In this document: piece after piece, positions 50,569 to 58,277 of the stretch | Position numbering within the stretch: the first letter of the stretch is position 1 | How the letters are laid out: the number at the start of each line of letters is the position of its first letter | NCBI GenBank assembly: GCA_035550735.1 | Contig: DASZOM010000046.1 | Location: forward strand, 1-64,000 | Reading direction: 5' to 3' | DNA: 64,000 nucleotides | Source: JANQRA01 sp035550735 | GTDB taxonomy: Bacteria; Actinomycetota; Acidimicrobiia; Spongiisociales; ZC4RG35 | Program-made: the position numbers and the translations under genes | The notes under the pieces: model-generated | What the model was told of the DNA's origin: nothing | The model's database searches: none | What the model saw: only the letters and a program-made list of their open reading frames with translations

Positions 50569-51543
50569 GTGACGTCATACCGGGAAGCCGGGGTCGACCT
50601 CGAGGGGGCGGATCGGCACGTCGAGGCCATCTCCGGAGTCGTCACGTCGACCTGGGTGGGGGAAGTGCTGGGTGGTTTCGGCGGGTTCGCCGCCGGGGTC
50701 AAGCTGCCGAAGGGCATGACCGACCCGGTCCTGATGATGAGCACGGACGGGGTCGGGACCAAGCTCGACGTGGCCCGTCGAGTGGGGCAATGGGAGGGTG
50801 TCGGGTACGACCTGGTGGCGATGTGTGTCGACGATCTCGCCGCAGCCGGGGCACGGGCGATCGGCTTCGTGGATTACCTCGCCGTCGGTGCACTCAGCCC
50901 TGAGCGAGACCGGGAGATAGTCGCCTCGATCGCCGCTGCCTGCTCCGAGGCGGGCTGTCCCCTGCTCGGCGGGGAGACCGCCGAGCATCCCGGGGTGATG
51001 CCCCCGGATGCGGTGGATCTGGCAGGGGCGGCGCTCGGTGTGGTGGAGGCCGGGTCGGTTCTGGGCCCGGAGAGGGTGAGAGTCGGGGACGTCGTCCTCG
51101 GGCTGGTCTCCCCCAATCTCCGCTCCAACGGCTTCTCGCTGGTCAGGGCGGCGCTGGGCGACGAGGTGGTGACGCATGCCGAGGCCCTGCTCGCCCCTTC
51201 GGTCATCTACGCACCCGCCGTGCTCGCCGCCATGGCCACCGGAGCCGTGCACTCCGCCGCACACGTGACCGGGGGCGGTCTGACGGCAAATCTGGCCAGG
51301 GCACTGCCCGCCCGGATCGGGGCGAGAATCGACATGTCCACTTGGGAGCGGCCGTCTGTCTTCGATCTGATCGCCGAACGAGGTGTCACCGAAACCGAAT
51401 TGCGGCGTGCCTTCAATCTCGGCATAGGCTTCTGCCTGGTGGTCGACGAGCAGATGACGGACGCCGTGATCGAGGCGACAGGACAACACGCGCCCAGGGT
51501 GATCGGGCATGTGATCCCGGGCGAAGGAGTGTTGGTCGATTGA
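50569..51543 (+). CDS. purM: Phosphoribosylformylglycinamidine cyclo-ligase
   Basis: A 324-residue AIR synthetase that closes the imidazole ring using ATP. Visible: STDGVGTKLDVA, CVDDLAAAGARAIGFVDYLAVG, LLGGETAEHPGVM and HVTGGGLTANLARALP. It begins with GTG immediately after the purF TAA. The stop overlaps a TTG start of the thioesterase-like gene. Confidence 0.95.
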   Translation: MTSYREAGVDLEGADRHVEAISGVVTSTWVGEVLGGFGGFAAGVKLPKGMTDPVLMMSTDGVGTKLDVARRVGQWEGVGYDLVAMCVDDLAAAGARAIGFVDYLAVGALSPERDREIVASIAAACSEAGCPLLGGETAEHPGVMPPDAVDLAGAALGVVEAGSVLGPERVRVGDVVLGLVSPNLRSNGFSLVRAALGDEVVTHAEALLAPSVIYAPAVLAAMATGAVHSAAHVTGGGLTANLARALPARIGARIDMSTWERPSVFDLIAERGVTETELRRAFNLGIGFCLVVDEQMTDAVIEATGQHAPRVIGHVIPGEGVLVD

Positions 51544-52334
51544 GCTTCGCCTCGGCGGGAGCGGTCTTCGGAGGCCCCGGCTCGTGGAAGGCCGAGATCC
51601 CCCCTGGTTGGGACATCTTCGGGGTGACCAACGGAGGGTTTCTGGTGAGCGTCGCCACACGTGCCATGGCGTCAGAGGCCGATAGCCGGGACCTGATCGC
51701 GGCCAACGGCATCTTCCTGAACCCGGCCGATCCCGGGCCGGTCGAGGTCGACGTCTCCACTCTCAAGGCGGGGCGCAGCCTCAGCATCCTCCGAGCGCGG
51801 ATCAGCCGCGAGGAGCGGCCGCTGGTCCACGTCAACGCGGTTTTCGCCGAGCCGGGCCGGCCTGTTCCCGAGCAGAACCTGGTGGACGGCGAGCCTCCCG
51901 ATCTCCCGCCACCCGCCGAGTGTGTGCTGGCGGAGCCTGCTCGGGATGGGACTCTGCCGCCGCCGTTCGTCGGAATGGTGGAGGTCCGCGGGCATCCGGA
52001 CGACATGGCCGGCACCTCGGGCGAGAAGACGGGCATTTCGATGATGCGTGGCTGGTTCCGGCTGAGAGACGGCGAGCCCCTGAATGCGCATGCCGTGGTC
52101 ATGGCGACGGACTCATTGGCCCCGGCGATCTTCAACTCGCACTACCCGACCGGCTGGACCCCCACCGTGGAGCTCTCGGTCCAGGTGCGCAATCCCAATC
52201 CGCAGGGCTGGCTGGCGTGCCGGTTCACCACCCGTTTCGTCACCGATGGGATGCTCGAGGAGGACGGGGAGCTGTGGGATGAGGAGGGACGGCTGGTCGC
52301 CCTATCCCGCCAGCTCGCCCTCGTCCCTCGCTGA
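51540..52334 (+). CDS. Acyl-CoA thioesterase-like (double hotdog) protein
   Basis: A 264-residue protein resembling the TesB-like/4HBT_3 thioesterase family: GGFLVSVATRAMAS near the N-terminus and a second hotdog half with MVEVRGHPDD and FNSHYPTGWTPTVELSVQVRNP. The start is TTG at 51540, overlapping the purM stop (TTGA); no better start exists in the frame. Its 3' end overlaps the convergent adenine deaminase gene by 33 bp. Substrate unknown and no clear link with purine metabolism. Confidence 0.72.
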   Translation: MSFASAGAVFGGPGSWKAEIPPGWDIFGVTNGGFLVSVATRAMASEADSRDLIAANGIFLNPADPGPVEVDVSTLKAGRSLSILRARISREERPLVHVNAVFAEPGRPVPEQNLVDGEPPDLPPPAECVLAEPARDGTLPPPFVGMVEVRGHPDDMAGTSGEKTGISMMRGWFRLRDGEPLNAHAVVMATDSLAPAIFNSHYPTGWTPTVELSVQVRNPNPQGWLACRFTTRFVTDGMLEEDGELWDEEGRLVALSRQLALVPR

Positions 52335-53342
52335 CACTGCCAGCTCCGACCGAAGCTGCGCCTTCCGCGTCTCGTCGAGGAACGACGATTCGATGGAATT
52401 GGCGGCCAGCGTCGCCAGCTGACTCCGATCGAGCCCCAGTCCCTCGGCAACGCTCGTGTAATTGTCGCCCACGTAGCCGCCGAAGTAGGCCGGGTCGTCG
52501 GAGTTGACACTCACCAGCAGCCCGGAGCCCATCATCCGGGGCAGGGGATGGTCGCCGACCGTCTCGACCACCTTCAACGCCACATTGGAGAGTGGGCAAA
52601 CGGTGAGCGGGGTCTGCTCGGAGCGAAGACGGGCGGTGAGGTCGGCATCCTCGAGACAGCGGACTCCGTGGTCGATGCGCTCCACACCCAGCACGTCGAG
52701 GGCACCGGTGATGTACGCGGGCGGCCCTTCCTCCCCGGCGTGCGCCACGGCCCGCAACCCGAGCCGGCGCGCCAGGGCGTAGGCGTCGGCGAACAACTCG
52801 GGCGGATTCCCCACTTCGGACGAGTCGAGCCCCACCGCCACCACCCCTTCGAGATGTGACTCGGCCTGCTGCAGGGTGGCGAGGGCATCCTCACCACTGA
52901 GATGACGCAGGAAACAGAGGATCAGGTCGGAGCTGATGTCGTGCCGTGATCGGGCGTCCGCCATCCCGGAGCGAAAGCCCTCCATGAACACCTCGAATCC
53001 GATGCCACGGTGGGTGTGGGTCTGGGGATCGAAGAAGATCTCGGCATGACGCACCCTGTCGGCGGCCGCCCGATCGAAGTAGGCGGTGATCAGCTCGTAG
53101 AAGTCCTCCGGGGTCTGCAGCACCCCGGCACCCTGGTAGTAGATGTCGAGGAACGACTGGAGGTTGCTGAACCTGTAGGCGGCCCGGACCGAGTCGACAT
53201 CGGGGAAGGGAAGCTCGACCCCGTTGCGCATCGCCATCCGGAACATCATCTCCGGTTCCAGCGTCCCTTCTATGTGGATGTGGAGCTCGGCCTTCGGCAA
53301 CCCACGGATGAACTGGTCCATCTCGGCAAAGTACTTTTGCAT
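52302..53342 (-). CDS. Adenine deaminase (adenosine-deaminase superfamily, type 2)
   Basis: A 346-residue metal-dependent deaminase. Zinc ligands and catalytic residues are in ELHIHIEGTLEPEMM, VAHAGEEGPP and VNSDDPAYFGGY. VGLDSSEVGNPPELF replaces the pattern of true adenosine deaminases and matches the adenine deaminase branch, so the likely reaction is adenine to hypoxanthine; adenosine is the alternative. ATG at 53342 is preferred to TTG 53351. It lies downstream of the xanthine dehydrogenase genes on the same strand, with a family A repeat between. Confidence 0.87.
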   Translation of the reverse strand: MQKYFAEMDQFIRGLPKAELHIHIEGTLEPEMMFRMAMRNGVELPFPDVDSVRAAYRFSNLQSFLDIYYQGAGVLQTPEDFYELITAYFDRAAADRVRHAEIFFDPQTHTHRGIGFEVFMEGFRSGMADARSRHDISSDLILCFLRHLSGEDALATLQQAESHLEGVVAVGLDSSEVGNPPELFADAYALARRLGLRAVAHAGEEGPPAYITGALDVLGVERIDHGVRCLEDADLTARLRSEQTPLTVCPLSNVALKVVETVGDHPLPRMMGSGLLVSVNSDDPAYFGGYVGDNYTSVAEGLGLDRSQLATLAANSIESSFLDETRKAQLRSELAVSARDEGELAG

Positions 53343-53346
53343 CTTT

Positions 53347-53396
53347 GGCAATGAAACGTCCCAGGGCCCGATAGTGGGCTCCCATGCATTAGGAAT
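53347..53396 (-). repeat. Dispersed palindromic repeat family A, copy 3
   Basis: On the minus strand it begins TTCCTAATGC, has the core GCCCACTATCGGGC (53366-53379 region) and ends GGGACGTTTCATTGCC, aligning base for base with copy 1 at 8413 over most of its length. It fills the gap between the molybdenum subunit stop and the adenine deaminase start. Confidence 0.75.
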
Positions 53397-53402
53397 CGGG
53401 AT

Positions 53403-55616
53403 TCAGAGGGCGATGTCCTCGGGCCGGACCGGGGCCCGGGCGATGTCGCGGCCGGTGGCGGTGCGGATCGCGGCGAGGACCGCAGCAGTCGATGAGATGG
53501 TTGGGGGCTCACCGACCCCCTTCGCACCGAAGGGGCCCCAGGAGCCATCCTGTTCGATCAGCAGCGCCTCGACGTCGGGGGCATCGAGGATCGTGGGCAG
53601 CAGGTAGTCGGTGAAGTTCGGGTTACGGATCACCCCACCCTCGATCACGAGCTCCTCCATGACGGCGAGCCCCACCCCCTGGAGGATCCCGCCTTCGATC
53701 TGGCCCCGGATCGACTCCGGGTTGAGCGCCCGGCCCACGTCCTGGGCGGTGTCGACCCGCACCACGCTCACCATCCCCAGCTCGGCATCCACATCAACTA
53801 CGGCTCGGTGACCCGCCACGGCGAAGTCGGCGTGGACCACCCCCTGCCCGTCCTCGTCGGAGGCGGTGGTCGGGGGATGGCGAAAAGTCGAGGTCTCCTC
53901 CCAGCCCTCGGACGCCAGCACCGCCATCGGCACCAGCAGCTCCCCTCCACGCTTCACCCCGCCGTCGTCGAGATCGTCGCCGTCATGCCGGTCGAGGATC
54001 CGGGATCGGAGTGTGGTGGCCGCCTCGAGCACTGCGCCGCCGGAGACCTGGGTCTGACGCGAGGCGGAAGTGGAGCCCGCGGACCCGATCTGTGAGGTGT
54101 CAACGTGACGCACCACCACGGTGCTCACCCCCAGGGCGGTGCGGGCGATCTGGGCGAGCACGGTGACCAGTCCCTGGCCGACCTCGATGGCAGCCGTCTC
54201 CACCACGAAGCCCTCGTCGCTCAGCCGCACTCTCGCAACGGCGAAGTCGTCGTGGCCCTCGGAGAACCCGAGGTTCTTGATCCCGATGGCATATCCGACG
54301 CCTCGGGTGACATGCTCCGGATCCGAGGTCAGGCCGCTCCCACCCGGAGGAGTGGAGACGTCGTCGGCGGACGGGAGGGGCATGGCGGCCAGCGAGTCGA
54401 TCACGTCCACCACCGGGAGCGGCGTGGTGATCAGCTGACCGGTGGTTGGGATGACGTCACCGGTGGCCAATGCGTTGCGCCGCCGCACCTCCAGCGGGTC
54501 CAGCCCGAGACGATCGGCCAGCTTGTCCATCTGCGCCTCGTAGCCGACACACACCTGCACAGCGCCGAAGCCACGCATCGCCCCACAGGGCGGGTTGTTG
54601 GTACGAGCCCCGGCACCGTCCACCTGGACCGAGACGCATCGGTAAGGCCCGACGGCGAAGTAACAGGCGTTGGCGAGCACCGCCGAGGTGGTAGATGCGT
54701 AGGCGCCACCGTCGACGAGGACCCGTGCCTCGACCCGGACGAGACGACCGTCCTCGTCGGCCTCGTGGCGATACCACATCCGTGCCGGATGCCTGTGCAC
54801 GTGGCCGGTGAACGACTCGGAGCGGTCGTACACCATCTTCACCGGCTGGCCGGTGTGGAGGGCGAGCATGCACAGGTGGATGTGGAGGTTGACGTCCTCA
54901 CGGGCCCCGAAGGCGCCTCCGATCCCGGTGGGATGGGACCGCACCTGGTCGGGGCGGAGGCCGAGTGCCTCCACCACCTGCTCCTGGTCGACGTGGACGA
55001 ACTGGCTCGTCGCATAGAGGTCGACTCCCCCGTGACCGTCGGGCACCGCCAGCCCGGCCTCGGTGCCCAAAGGGGCCTGGTCCTGCATCCCCACCTCGTA
55101 GTGGCCCTCGACGACAACGGTCCCGCGGGCATCGGGATCACCACGACGTATCCGGATGCGTCGGAACACGGCGTCAACCGCGTCGGCCTCCTCGATGTCG
55201 ACGAACGGCTCGAGGACGTCGTATTCGACTGCGACCGCCGCTGCCGCTCGTCGGGCGGTGTCCTCGTCCTCGGCGGCGACGATCGCCACCGGCTCACCGA
55301 AATAGCGGACGACATCGGCGGCCAGGACGGGCTGGTCGGGATGCTCCAGGCCAAACAGGCCCGTCCCGGTGACGTCCTCGGCGGTGAGCACGGCGTGGAC
55401 GCCGCCGATGGCGAGCGCTGGGGCGATGTCGATCGAGACGATCCGGGCGTGGGGATGAGGGCTGCGCGTGGTGGCTCCCCACAGCATCCCCTCGGACACC
55501 AGGTCCGAGGCGTACTCGAAGCTGCCTTCGAGCTTGGCGACGCCGTCGGGGCGAAGCGGCGAATCACCCACCCCGCCGGCGACACGCGTCGGTGCCCCCA
55601 CCGTGTCGACGGTCAC
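53403..55616 (-). CDS. pucD: Xanthine dehydrogenase, molybdenum-binding subunit
   Basis: A 737-residue molybdopterin subunit of the xanthine oxidase family, oxidising hypoxanthine to xanthine to urate. Visible: TGIGGAFGAREDVN, GAMRGFGAVQVCVGYE, AIEVGQGLVTVLAQI and the catalytic Glu in GAKGVGEPPTISS near the C-terminus. GTG start at 55616 overlaps the iron-sulfur subunit stop (GTGA). The substrate is assigned from the surrounding purine catabolism genes; other members oxidise CO, nicotinate or aldehydes. Confidence 0.9.
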   Translation of the reverse strand: MTVDTVGAPTRVAGGVGDSPLRPDGVAKLEGSFEYASDLVSEGMLWGATTRSPHPHARIVSIDIAPALAIGGVHAVLTAEDVTGTGLFGLEHPDQPVLAADVVRYFGEPVAIVAAEDEDTARRAAAAVAVEYDVLEPFVDIEEADAVDAVFRRIRIRRGDPDARGTVVVEGHYEVGMQDQAPLGTEAGLAVPDGHGGVDLYATSQFVHVDQEQVVEALGLRPDQVRSHPTGIGGAFGAREDVNLHIHLCMLALHTGQPVKMVYDRSESFTGHVHRHPARMWYRHEADEDGRLVRVEARVLVDGGAYASTTSAVLANACYFAVGPYRCVSVQVDGAGARTNNPPCGAMRGFGAVQVCVGYEAQMDKLADRLGLDPLEVRRRNALATGDVIPTTGQLITTPLPVVDVIDSLAAMPLPSADDVSTPPGGSGLTSDPEHVTRGVGYAIGIKNLGFSEGHDDFAVARVRLSDEGFVVETAAIEVGQGLVTVLAQIARTALGVSTVVVRHVDTSQIGSAGSTSASRQTQVSGGAVLEAATTLRSRILDRHDGDDLDDGGVKRGGELLVPMAVLASEGWEETSTFRHPPTTASDEDGQGVVHADFAVAGHRAVVDVDAELGMVSVVRVDTAQDVGRALNPESIRGQIEGGILQGVGLAVMEELVIEGGVIRNPNFTDYLLPTILDAPDVEALLIEQDGSWGPFGAKGVGEPPTISSTAAVLAAIRTATGRDIARAPVRPEDIAL

Positions 55617-56074
55617 GGAGCGCCCCCGGCGAGTCCCTCGAGGGCGCGGATGATCGCCCCGTAGCCCGTGCAGCGGCAGATGTTGCCCGCCAGAGCCTCC
55701 TTGATCTCGGCCCGGGACGGGTTGGGGGCCCGCTCGAAGAGCTCGGTGGCGGCGACCACGATCCCGGGTGTGCAGAACCCGCATTGCACCGCACCCGCTT
55801 CGAGCATCGCCCGTTGCACCGGGGCGAGCTCGCCACCGACCGACACCCCTTCCACAGTGCGCACCTCCGACCCCTCTGCGTCGGCGGCCATCACCAGACA
55901 GGAGCACACCAGCTCACCGTCGAGCAACACCGAGCAGGAGCCGCACTCCCCCTGGTCGCACGCATTCTTGGATCCAGGCAGCCCGAGCTGATCACGAAGG
56001 AGGTCGAGAAGACTCGCCGGCACCGTCACCCGGACGCTGGCCTGCTCCCCATTGAGCCGGAACGAGACGATCAC
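55613..56074 (-). CDS. pucE: Xanthine dehydrogenase, [2Fe-2S] subunit
   Basis: A 153-residue electron-transfer subunit. The plant-ferredoxin-type cluster is CDQGECGSCSVLLDGELVCSC minus its ends (residues ~39-60) and the second cluster is CGFCTPG with CRCTGY. The chosen start GTG 56074 gives a GTGA overlap with the FAD subunit stop and leaves a GAGG site upstream; GTG 56083 is an in-frame alternative that would overlap that site. Confidence 0.93.
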   Translation of the reverse strand: MIVSFRLNGEQASVRVTVPASLLDLLRDQLGLPGSKNACDQGECGSCSVLLDGELVCSCLVMAADAEGSEVRTVEGVSVGGELAPVQRAMLEAGAVQCGFCTPGIVVAATELFERAPNPSRAEIKEALAGNICRCTGYGAIIRALEGLAGGAP

Positions 56075-56865
56075 CGAAGGCACCTCATCAACAGCCTGCG
56101 AGCCAGCACACCTGCGGCATGACGTCTGTAGGCCTCGGTGGAGCGATGATCGGTGATCGGCTGCACCTCTTCGGACACGAGTCGGGCGAACTCGACGAGG
56201 TCGGCTTCCGTTGGGCGAGCCACCGCCGAGATCATCTCCTCGGCGCGCATGGCGCGAATCGGGGTGGGAGCCACCGAGCCGAGGCCGATGGTCGTCCTTC
56301 CATCGTCGGACCTGGTCACCACGGCGCAGACCGTGGATATCACCATCGCGTTGCGCACGCCCACCTTGGCGAAGTGCTGGCGATCGGGAAGCTGCTCGGG
56401 CAGGACGACGGCAGTGATCAGCTCGTCTTCGGCACGTGCGGTCTTCTTGACACCCGTGAAGAACTCAGACCAGGGGAGGTTGCGACGACCTCGTGACGAG
56501 GTCAACTCGATGTGGGCGTCGACGGCGGCAATGAAGGGATGACCGTCACCCGCCGGGCTGGCCGTGCCCAGATTCCCGCCGATCGTGCCGGCGTTGCGGA
56601 TCTGGGGCGATCCCACCGTGCGGGCCGCCTGGGCCAGCGCCAACGGTCCGTCACGTTCGATGCGTCTCCAGGTGACGCCGGCCCCGATGCGACTCCCGTC
56701 CCATTCGGACAACTCCGCCACCCGACGCAGCCCGACGATGTGCTCGGGGCGGTGACGCCCGAAGTTGACCTCTACCATGAGGTCGGTGCCCCCGGCGAGG
56801 GGTGTGGCGCCGGCGACGACTGCGGCCAGGGCTTCGTCCAGGGACGTCGGGTGGTGGGCCTGCAC
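56071..56865 (-). CDS. pucC: Xanthine dehydrogenase, FAD-binding subunit
   Basis: A 264-residue flavin subunit. Visible: FAD-binding ATPLAGGTDLMVEV and IRNAGTIGGNLGTASPAGD. GTG at 56865 (VQAHHPTSLDEAL) is chosen because it matches the family start and avoids the upstream frame, which overlaps the amidohydrolase gene antisense to its sense in another frame. It lies 13 nt after the amidohydrolase stop, in one operon. Confidence 0.9.
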   Translation of the reverse strand: MQAHHPTSLDEALAAVVAGATPLAGGTDLMVEVNFGRHRPEHIVGLRRVAELSEWDGSRIGAGVTWRRIERDGPLALAQAARTVGSPQIRNAGTIGGNLGTASPAGDGHPFIAAVDAHIELTSSRGRRNLPWSEFFTGVKKTARAEDELITAVVLPEQLPDRQHFAKVGVRNAMVISTVCAVVTRSDDGRTTIGLGSVAPTPIRAMRAEEMISAVARPTEADLVEFARLVSEEVQPITDHRSTEAYRRHAAGVLARRLLMRCLR

Positions 56866-56878
56866 TTGCGGCGGAAAG

Positions 56879-58237
56879 TTACCCGGCCAGATCCGCAGCC
56901 AGGCGGTTGTGCGTCTCCACCAGGGATCCCACTTCGACCCCGACCACGTGGCCATCGGCGACAAGGGGACGACCTCCCACCCAGGAGTGATCGACCTGCA
57001 CCGGGGCGCAGAGGACCACCGCGGCGACGGGATCGTGGAGAGCGCCTGCGAACTGCACTCGATCCAGGTCGACGGCTATCAGGTCGGCGGCGTATCCGTG
57101 GGCGAGCACACCGATGTCGTCGCGGCCCAGGACACGGGCACCTCCGGCGGTCGCCATCTGCAACGCATCGCGGGCGGTGAGGAGGGGTCCCGAGCCCATG
57201 CCGGGCGAGACGGCGAGACGATTGAGCAGCAGTGCCTGACGTGCCTCGGCCAGCATGTTTGAGGAGTCGTTGGAGGCGGACCCGTCGACACCGAGCCCGA
57301 CTGGCACACCGGCCTCCCGATACCGGGCGACGGGCGCCATCCCGGAGGCGAGACGCATGTTCGACGTGGGGCAATGGGCCACACCGGTCCCGGCCTGCCC
57401 CATCCGGGCCACCTCTTCGTCGGCGACATGCACGGCGTGGGCGTACCAGACGTCCTCACCGACCCAGCCCACGCTCTCCATCAGGGCGACGGGGCGGAGA
57501 CCGAATCCGTCGAGGCAGTACTCCTCCTCGTCTCGGGTCTCGGCGATGTGGGTGTGGAGATGGGCTCCCTGGCTCCGGGCCAGGGCCGCCGTCTCACGCA
57601 TCAGGTCGAGGGTGACCGTGAATGGCGAGCATGGCGCCAACACCACGCGCCGCATGGCCCCCCTCTCCGGGTCGTGATGCTCCTCGATCGCTCGGACCGA
57701 ATCGGCGAGCACGTCGTCTTCGTCCTCGACCACTTGGTCGGGCGGAAGCCCACCCTCCGACTCCCCCAGGCTCATCGACCCCCGTGAGGCATGGAAGCGG
57801 ATGTTGAGACCCTCGGCCCCGCGGAACTGGTCGTCGATGGCCGACCCGTGGGGCCACAGGTACTGATGGTCGAACACCGTGGTGGCCCCGGACAGCGCCA
57901 GCTCGACCAGCCCGAGACGGGTGGCCGTCGACACGTGGTCCGGCGTCATTCTCGACCACACCGGATAGAGCCGGGTGAGCCAGTCGAACAGGCCGGTGTC
58001 CTGGGCTCCGGGGAAGGCACGGGTCAATGTCTGGTAGAGATGGTGATGGGTGTTGACCAGACCGGGGAGCACGATGTGCCCGGTCATGTCGACGACCTCG
58101 TCGGCGGTGGCCGGGATGTCCTCGGTCGGGCCGACGTTCTCGATCCACCCGTCCCGGGCGTAGAGCCCGCCATGGGGGATCTCCCGCCCGTCCATGGTCA
58201 CCAGGACGCGGGCGTTCCGAATCAGCAGCGTGGACAT
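56879..58237 (-). CDS. 8-oxoguanine deaminase-like amidohydrolase
   Basis: A 452-residue amidohydrolase of the cytosine deaminase/AtzB-TrzN superfamily. Metal ligands are in VNTHHHLYQTLTRAFP, HTHIAETRDEEEY and the Asp of GVDGSASNDSSNM; this last pattern is typical of 8-oxoguanine deaminases. It converts 8-oxoguanine to urate, or possibly guanine to xanthine, and so feeds the neighbouring xanthine dehydrogenase/uricase route. First gene of the amidohydrolase-pucC-pucE-pucD run. Confidence 0.83.
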   Translation of the reverse strand: MSTLLIRNARVLVTMDGREIPHGGLYARDGWIENVGPTEDIPATADEVVDMTGHIVLPGLVNTHHHLYQTLTRAFPGAQDTGLFDWLTRLYPVWSRMTPDHVSTATRLGLVELALSGATTVFDHQYLWPHGSAIDDQFRGAEGLNIRFHASRGSMSLGESEGGLPPDQVVEDEDDVLADSVRAIEEHHDPERGAMRRVVLAPCSPFTVTLDLMRETAALARSQGAHLHTHIAETRDEEEYCLDGFGLRPVALMESVGWVGEDVWYAHAVHVADEEVARMGQAGTGVAHCPTSNMRLASGMAPVARYREAGVPVGLGVDGSASNDSSNMLAEARQALLLNRLAVSPGMGSGPLLTARDALQMATAGGARVLGRDDIGVLAHGYAADLIAVDLDRVQFAGALHDPVAAVVLCAPVQVDHSWVGGRPLVADGHVVGVEVGSLVETHNRLAADLAG

Positions 58238-58262
58238 CGAGACACCAAGCTACCCAGGCCCA

Positions 58263-58268
58263 TAGAGT
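58263..58268 (+). promoter_or_regulatory. -10 box, leaderless promoter of the DUF6986 gene
   Basis: TAGAGT lies 9 nt before the ATG at 58278. Confidence 0.4.
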
Positions 58269-58277
58269 CGCCGGCAC

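Noticed and set aside
52302..53342. Plain adenosine deaminase call
   Set aside because: The DSSEVGNPPELF and NSDDPAYFGGY segments fit the adenine deaminase branch better, although adenosine cannot be fully excluded.
54105..55664. A 519-codon plus-strand open frame
   Set aside because: Antisense shadow of the xanthine dehydrogenase molybdenum subunit; no recognisable motif.
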